A DNA stretch of 64,000 nucleotides, taken from the NCBI RefSeq assembly GCF_001590795.1, contig NZ_JXDL01000001.1:1064589-1128588 (forward strand). The letters run 5' to 3'. The notes beneath the pieces were generated by a model. It saw only the letters and a program-made list of their open reading frames with translations, made no database searches and was not told the origin of the DNA. The stretch comes from Bradyrhizobium sp. AT1. GTDB lineage: Bacteria; Pseudomonadota; Alphaproteobacteria; Rhizobiales; Xanthobacteraceae. Both the position numbers and the translations under genes were made by a program. Every line of letters begins with the position of its first letter. Within the stretch, counting starts at the first letter, position 1. Shown here piece by piece: positions 59,906 through 64,000 of the stretch.

Positions 59906-61156
59906 ATGTCCTCCCTCACCTTCTCGCATACCGTGACCGAACGCTTCCTGCGCTACGTCACCATCGACACCCAGTCCGATCCGGAATCCCCGCGCTCGCC
60001 TTCGACCGAGAAGCAGAAGGATCTCGGCCGCGTCCTCGCCGCCGAGCTGAAAGCCATGGGCGTCGCCGACGCGCATCTCGACGATTATGGTTACGTCTAC
60101 GGCACCATCCCGGCCAACACCGACAAGAAGGTGCCGGTGATCTGCTTCTGCTCGCACATGGACACCTCTCCCGACGTCACCGGCAAGGACGTCAAGCCGC
60201 AACTGGTGAAGAACTATCGCGGCGGCGACATCACCCTGCCGGGCGACAGCAGCCAGGTGATCCGCTTCAATGAGCACCCTGCGCTGAAGAACCAGATCGG
60301 CAACGACATCATCACCACCGACGGCACCACGTTGCTCGGCGCCGACAACAAGGCCGGCGTCGCCGAGATCATGGATGCCGCGCATTTCTTCATCAACAAT
60401 CCCGATGTGAAGCACGGCACCATCAAGATCCTGTTCACGCCCGACGAAGAGATCGGCCGCGGCGTCGACAATGTCGACCTGAAGAAGCTGGGCGCCGATT
60501 TCGGCTACACCATGGACGGCGAGAGCGCCGGCTGTGTCGAGGACGAGACCTTCTCGGCCGACGGCGCCACCATCACCATATCAGGCGTCAGCGCTCATCC
60601 CGGCTACGCCAAGGGCAAGATGGAGCACGCGATCAAGATCGCGGCCGCCATCGTCGAGCGGCTGCCGAAAGAAGGCTGCTCGCCGGAGACCACTTCGGGC
60701 AAGCAGGGTTTTCTGCATCCGATCGGCATCGAGGGCGCGCTGGAACAGGCAAGGCTGTCCTTCATCGTCCGCGACTTCACCGAGGAAGGGCTGAAGGAGA
60801 AGGAGGACCTGCTCGAGGGCATCGTCAAGGGCGTGATGAAGGACTATCCGCGCTCGACCTACAAGTTCGAGGTTCGCGAGCAGTATCGCAACATGAAGCA
60901 GGTGATTGACCGTCACCCGCACGTGCTCGAATACGCCATCGAGGCGATCCGCCGCGCCGGCCTGCGCCCGATGCGCACCGCGATCCGCGGCGGCACCGAC
61001 GGCTCGCGCCTGTCCTTCATGGGCCTGCCCTGCCCCAACATCTTTGCCGGCGAGCACGCCTTTCACTCGCGGCTGGAATGGGTCAGCCGGCAGGACATGG
61101 AGAAGGCCGTGCAGACCATCGTGCATCTGGCGATGATCTGGGAAGAGAAGGCCTGA
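59906..61156 (+). CDS. pepT: Peptidase T (tripeptide aminopeptidase)
   Basis: A 416-residue M20 zinc peptidase that releases N-terminal residues from tripeptides in the cytoplasm. Zinc-site motifs are FCSHMDTSPDV, GTTLLGADNKAG, TPDEEIGRGVD and MDGESAG; the C-terminal GGTDGSRLSFMGLPCPNIFAGEHAFHSRLEW contains the last His ligand. Length is normal. It stands alone between the HU gene and a convergent membrane protein gene. Confidence 0.94.
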   Translation: MSSLTFSHTVTERFLRYVTIDTQSDPESPRSPSTEKQKDLGRVLAAELKAMGVADAHLDDYGYVYGTIPANTDKKVPVICFCSHMDTSPDVTGKDVKPQLVKNYRGGDITLPGDSSQVIRFNEHPALKNQIGNDIITTDGTTLLGADNKAGVAEIMDAAHFFINNPDVKHGTIKILFTPDEEIGRGVDNVDLKKLGADFGYTMDGESAGCVEDETFSADGATITISGVSAHPGYAKGKMEHAIKIAAAIVERLPKEGCSPETTSGKQGFLHPIGIEGALEQARLSFIVRDFTEEGLKEKEDLLEGIVKGVMKDYPRSTYKFEVREQYRNMKQVIDRHPHVLEYAIEAIRRAGLRPMRTAIRGGTDGSRLSFMGLPCPNIFAGEHAFHSRLEWVSRQDMEKAVQTIVHLAMIWEEKA

Positions 61157-61212
61157 GCTTTCCTGCAGACGTTCGCCATGGCCTGGCCTGCGCCCGGCCA
61201 TTTGTTTGGCGC

Positions 61213-62100
61213 CTACGGGACCGGCATTGCGCGCGGATTGCGATGGAAGCGATTTGAGCTCGCCATCCAGTTCGGCAATGGCGCGCCATCGCGATGCCGT
61301 CCGCCGGCGACAGCCGCAGCCCAGGCCACCGCGGCGCCGATCAGGGTCGCGGCTGCGACCGAGAAGGCCACGATGATGGAGTTGCGCCGCGCGCGGTTGA
61401 TGGCGGTCTTGGAGTCCGCGATCAGCGCATCGACACGCCGTTCGGCGTCAGGGGCCTGCAGCCCCGTCAGACCGGCAACCTGCTGCACCAGATAGGCCCG
61501 GTCATCGGTGCTGACGCCGCTGTGGCTGGACGACGTCATCAGGATTCGTCCAGCTTCAGCACGCGCTTCCCTCAGATCGATGTTTGGCGCGCGGCGAGGC
61601 GCGCGGAACAGCTTGTCGAGCTCATAGCTCAGCAGAGGCTCGGCCGTGGAGGTATTGCTCGCCGAGCTCCGCATCGGCGAACGGTCGATCGCAGCCGCGC
61701 CGAGAAGTGCGAGCAGAGCTGCGCCAGCGAGCACGGCCAGCGCCCAGGCGGTCAGGCCATGCAGCCCGTCGCGCCGCTCGCCGTCGTCCTCGATCGTCGC
61801 CAGCGCGGGCGCCGGTCGCGTTGTCCTTCCTGCGATGTAGCCGCCGAAGCCGAAGCTGATGATCGCCTGGATGATCAGATAGAACCCGGAGAGCAGCGCC
61901 AGTGCCGCCGAGGCATCGCGCCAAGTCGGCGAGGCCGAACTGACACCGAGGCCGACTGCGACCCCGAAGCCGATCAGGATGAAAGACATGGCGCCAGCGG
62001 CGAGAGCGCCTGCGAACACAGAGCTCCACTGGATGGCCCGGCGTCCGTCGGCGGCCGTTACGCCGCCCTCCATCATGTCTTCCCTTACGAGCGTTTCCAT
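61213..62100 (-). CDS. Four-helix membrane protein of unknown function (often labelled PhnA-like)
   Basis: A 295-residue protein with helices near 24-48, 62-86, 113-135 and 243-263. A soluble part at ~140-240 includes RAEAGRILMTSSSHSGVSTDDRAYLVQQVAGLTGL. In related genomes similar proteins carry the label PhnA-like without biochemical support. It starts 10 bases after the 24-residue microprotein gene and both have good ribosome sites, so they form a small operon. Confidence 0.75.
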   Translation of the reverse strand: METLVREDMMEGGVTAADGRRAIQWSSVFAGALAAGAMSFILIGFGVAVGLGVSSASPTWRDASAALALLSGFYLIIQAIISFGFGGYIAGRTTRPAPALATIEDDGERRDGLHGLTAWALAVLAGAALLALLGAAAIDRSPMRSSASNTSTAEPLLSYELDKLFRAPRRAPNIDLREARAEAGRILMTSSSHSGVSTDDRAYLVQQVAGLTGLQAPDAERRVDALIADSKTAINRARRNSIIVAFSVAAATLIGAAVAWAAAVAGGRHRDGAPLPNWMASSNRFHRNPRAMPVP

Positions 62101-62110
62101 TGCCGTCCTC

Positions 62111-62185
62111 TCAACGCAGGCCGAAGAACGACAGCACCGCCATGATCACGACGATCAAGCCGATCAGATAAATCAGTCCGTCCAT
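62111..62185 (-). CDS. 24-residue hydrophobic microprotein
   Basis: ATG 62185 to TGA 62111 encodes 24 residues, starting MDGLIYLIGL and ending VLSFFGLR. Almost the whole peptide is one membrane helix. A perfect-looking GAGGAGG ribosome site lies 8 bases upstream. It ends 10 bases before the next gene on the same strand. It is too short for routine gene finding. Its regular helix and strong ribosome site argue for real translation. Confidence 0.65.
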   Translation of the reverse strand: MDGLIYLIGLIVVIMAVLSFFGLR

Positions 62186-62324
62186 GGTCCCATCCTCCTC
62201 AAGATGTTTCTGCTGGCTAATCAGAAAGGAGGAGGAACGTTCCTAAATTCGGCAAGGTTGCGGAACGAACCGGCCGGATGCGCATTGCTTGTGCGAGTCC
62301 AAAGGATGAAGATTGTGAGCACGA

Positions 62325-62356
62325 GGGCCTCAGCCGGTAAGCCGCGGCTGGGGCCC
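62325..62356 (+). terminator. Long hairpin with terminator-like form
   Basis: The arms GGGCCTCAGCCG (62325-62336) and CGGCTGGGGCCC (62345-62356) pair over twelve positions with one G-T pair and an eight-base loop. The U tract after it is poor. No gene precedes it on the plus strand, so it may end a small RNA. Confidence 0.4.
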
Positions 62357-62430
62357 TTCCGCATTTGATGCGCCGCTCTCTCTCCCTGGCCTGTCCTATG
62401 TTAACGACGCCGACCGGGAGATCATCAAAG

Positions 62431-62712
62431 ATGCAACCGGGCAGGAACCCTCCAGATCGGGAGCGGCGCGTGGATCGCAGAACGGCGTGCCTGCATCAGG
62501 CGGATGCTTTTCGGGAGAAGGCCCTCGCCGATCCCGAGCATCACGACCAGTGGATCGACGAAGCCATCAAATGGCTGGAGCGGGCGATGGAAGCGAGTTG
62601 CCGGCCCGCCATCGCCGTGAAAGCCGACGTTGGCAGCCACGTCGCGCGACCGACCCGCACGACTGACATCGAAACTATTGCCTCGCATCGAGCTGTCATC
62701 GTCCGCCAGTGA
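62431..62712 (+). CDS. Small soluble protein of unknown function
   Basis: A 93-residue polar protein. The central segment CLHQADAFREKALADPEHHDQWIDEAIKWLERAMEA looks like a helical pair. ATG 62431 has a GGGAG site ten bases upstream; earlier starts are less likely. No family recognised. The reading frame shows a normal codon bias but the evidence is modest. Confidence 0.5.
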   Translation: MQPGRNPPDRERRVDRRTACLHQADAFREKALADPEHHDQWIDEAIKWLERAMEASCRPAIAVKADVGSHVARPTRTTDIETIASHRAVIVRQ

Positions 62713-62823
62713 GAGGCGGCAGCACCGCTGCGGCAATTGTTCCAAGGACGTAACAATGTTGCGGGTCGACACTGTTCCTACCGTCATGCTAGGCCGGACA
62801 TAGACCGCAACCAGAGTGACGTC

Positions 62824-63186
62824 GTGCCCGCGAACCGCCAGTCATCAGGAACCTGCCGTCCGGGCAATTGGCGCGGGCTGCTCTCCGTGCTGATCGCGGT
62901 TGTCTATCTGCTCGCGAGCGCGCTGCACGGCGCGCACGATATCGACGTCACCACGCCCGGCGGGGGCTCGGAGATCACTGCGGCCCTCGATAGCTCCCCG
63001 GGTCATAGCGACCACAAGGCCATCGGCGGGCATCATTGCCATGGCTGCTTCTCGGTCACGGTTGCGCAGCCCGCGCCATCGGCCGCATCTAGCGCGCTCG
63101 TGTCGGCAACGAGCCCGCAACCTGCGCCCCGGCTCGCCGGAATCATCCCCGATACCGACTCCCCGCCTCCCAAACATATTGCCTGA
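62824..63186 (+). CDS. Exported His/Cys-containing small protein upstream of an efflux gene
   Basis: About 120 residues from a GTG at 62824 (alternative earlier ATG at 62737). A membrane or signal helix (GLLSVLIAVVYLLASALHGAHD) is followed by GHSDHKAIGGHHCHGCFSV with five His and two Cys, a likely metal site, and a Pro-rich tail. Proteins like this often precede czcC genes. The next gene begins 55 bases later. The start is uncertain. Confidence 0.6.
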   Translation: MPANRQSSGTCRPGNWRGLLSVLIAVVYLLASALHGAHDIDVTTPGGGSEITAALDSSPGHSDHKAIGGHHCHGCFSVTVAQPAPSAASSALVSATSPQPAPRLAGIIPDTDSPPPKHIA

Positions 63187-63241
63187 ACGGATTGGTCGGG
63201 CGCCCCGCGCCCATTAGGTTCATCCTTCACAGGTCGGTTTC

Positions 63242-64000
63242 ATGTTTTCCAGGGGAATGGCCGCGCGCATGGCGTGCGCGGCGGCGTGTCTGATTGCCGG
63301 ATCGGTGTTTGAACCGTCTCACGCCCAGACTTTGACGATGCGGAGCGCGTTGACGCGCGCGCTGGCCGCGAGCCCGCGGCTGACGGCGGCGGAACGCGAC
63401 GTCGGCATCGCCACGGGCCAGCGCATCCAGGCGGGCGCCCTGCTCAATCCGGAACTGACTTATGAGCAGGACGATTCATTCGGCTCCGGCAAATATCGCG
63501 GGACCCGATCGGCCGAGACCACGCTGCAGATCAGCCAGGCTTTCGAGCTGTTCGGCAAGCGCGACGCGCGGATCGCGGCCGGCGCTGCCGGCGTCGAGGT
63601 CGCAGCGATCCAGCGCAAGGCCGTCAGGCTCGAGGTGCTGTCGGAGACCGCAATCGCCTTCCTCAGCGTGCTCGGCGCGCAGCGCCGCATCCAGATCCTC
63701 GACGAGCAGATCGCCGCCATCGACCGCCTGACGCCGCTCTTGCGCCGCCGCGTCGAGGCCGGCGCCTCCTCGCCGGCCGAGACCGGCCGCGCCGAGGTCG
63801 CCTCCGCCCTGGTGAAGGCCGACCGCGAGCGCTTCAAGGCAAGTCTGGCCAGTGCCCGGCGCGAGCTTGCGGTGCTGATGGGCGACCCCAACGCGAAATT
63901 CGGCGAGGTCTCCGGCCGGCTCGACACCATGGGCAAGCCGCCGACGTTCCAGTCGGTCATCGCCGCCATCGACGCCAATCCCCAGCTGGTGCGCTGGACC
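63242..64000 (+). CDS. CzcC/TolC-family outer-membrane efflux protein, N-terminal part (runs off the right edge)
   Basis: The first 253 residues. A signal peptide ends FEPSHAQ, followed by the TolC-type helical pattern ALTRALAASPRLTAAERDVGIATGQRIQAGALLNPELTYEQDD and ISQAFELFGKRDARIAAG, which is typical of the CzcC branch. It would form the outer-membrane channel of a metal RND exporter, with the inner-membrane CzcA and CzcB partners expected beyond the window. The metal is not determined. Confidence 0.85.
   Translation, partial: MFSRGMAARMACAAACLIAGSVFEPSHAQTLTMRSALTRALAASPRLTAAERDVGIATGQRIQAGALLNPELTYEQDDSFGSGKYRGTRSAETTLQISQAFELFGKRDARIAAGAAGVEVAAIQRKAVRLEVLSETAIAFLSVLGAQRRIQILDEQIAAIDRLTPLLRRRVEAGASSPAETGRAEVASALVKADRERFKASLASARRELAVLMGDPNAKFGEVSGRLDTMGKPPTFQSVIAAIDANPQLVRWT

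Overview
This 64 kb window comes from a high-GC alphaproteobacterium of the order Hyphomicrobiales, most likely Bradyrhizobium or a close relative. The evidence is a 14-gene nuo operon followed by birA, rnj, an epimerase gene and a DUF1467 gene; a copper operon that matches the B. japonicum pcuABCDE genes down to the spacing of the PcuC copper ligands; short prolyl-tRNA synthetase and LolC/LolD; and dispersed palindromic repeats of a type known to me from Bradyrhizobium. No rRNA, insertion sequence, phage or CRISPR array was seen.

Layout. 1-7 kb: the start of map, a multi-sensor hybrid histidine kinase, an exported ClpP-fold protein, and a divergent MmyB-type regulator/oxidoreductase pair. 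7.1-10.6 kb (minus): proS, lolC, lolD. 10.7-18.0 kb (minus): a seven-gene copper operon (DUF2946 protein, TonB-dependent receptor, Asp-box protein, TlpA-like protein, PcuC, DUF1775 protein, CopC-CopD fusion). 18.0-18.9 kb: a structured leader ending in a strong terminator directly in front of a globin gene. 19.0-22.6 kb: a ribose-type ABC importer. 22.6-25.1 kb: a divergent LysR/MFS pair. 25.1-30.5 kb (minus): a Dpp-type peptide importer. 30.8-33.1 kb: an exported protein and mtnK. 33.2-52.4 kb (minus): the complex I operon and its housekeeping tail. 53.1-55.3 kb: a siderophore-type TonB receptor with an iron-control-like dyad. 55.5-58.7 kb: a MarR regulator divergent from a Rieske oxygenase and an MFS carrier. 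58.9-61.2 kb: a small membrane protein, tRNA-Asp, an HU protein and peptidase T. 61.2-64.0 kb: a membrane protein preceded by a 24-residue microprotein, then a His/Cys-containing exported protein and the start of a CzcC/TolC-type outer-membrane efflux gene that runs off the edge.

How the genes relate. Respiration and metals dominate. Complex I feeds the respiratory chain, and PcuC-type chaperones supply copper to terminal oxidases, with a thioredoxin-like protein in the same operon as a plausible reductant. Iron and copper receptors bring metals in, and the right-edge genes point to metal export. Several importers and one Rieske oxygenase unit give the usual soil-bacterium nutrient breadth.

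The most unusual observations are the attenuator-like RNA in front of the globin gene, two extra genes inside the pcu operon, an FkbM-type methyltransferase and a small membrane protein embedded in the nuo operon, a histidine-rich loop in NuoL, and the 24-residue microprotein. All family assignments come from reading motifs by eye; no database search was run.
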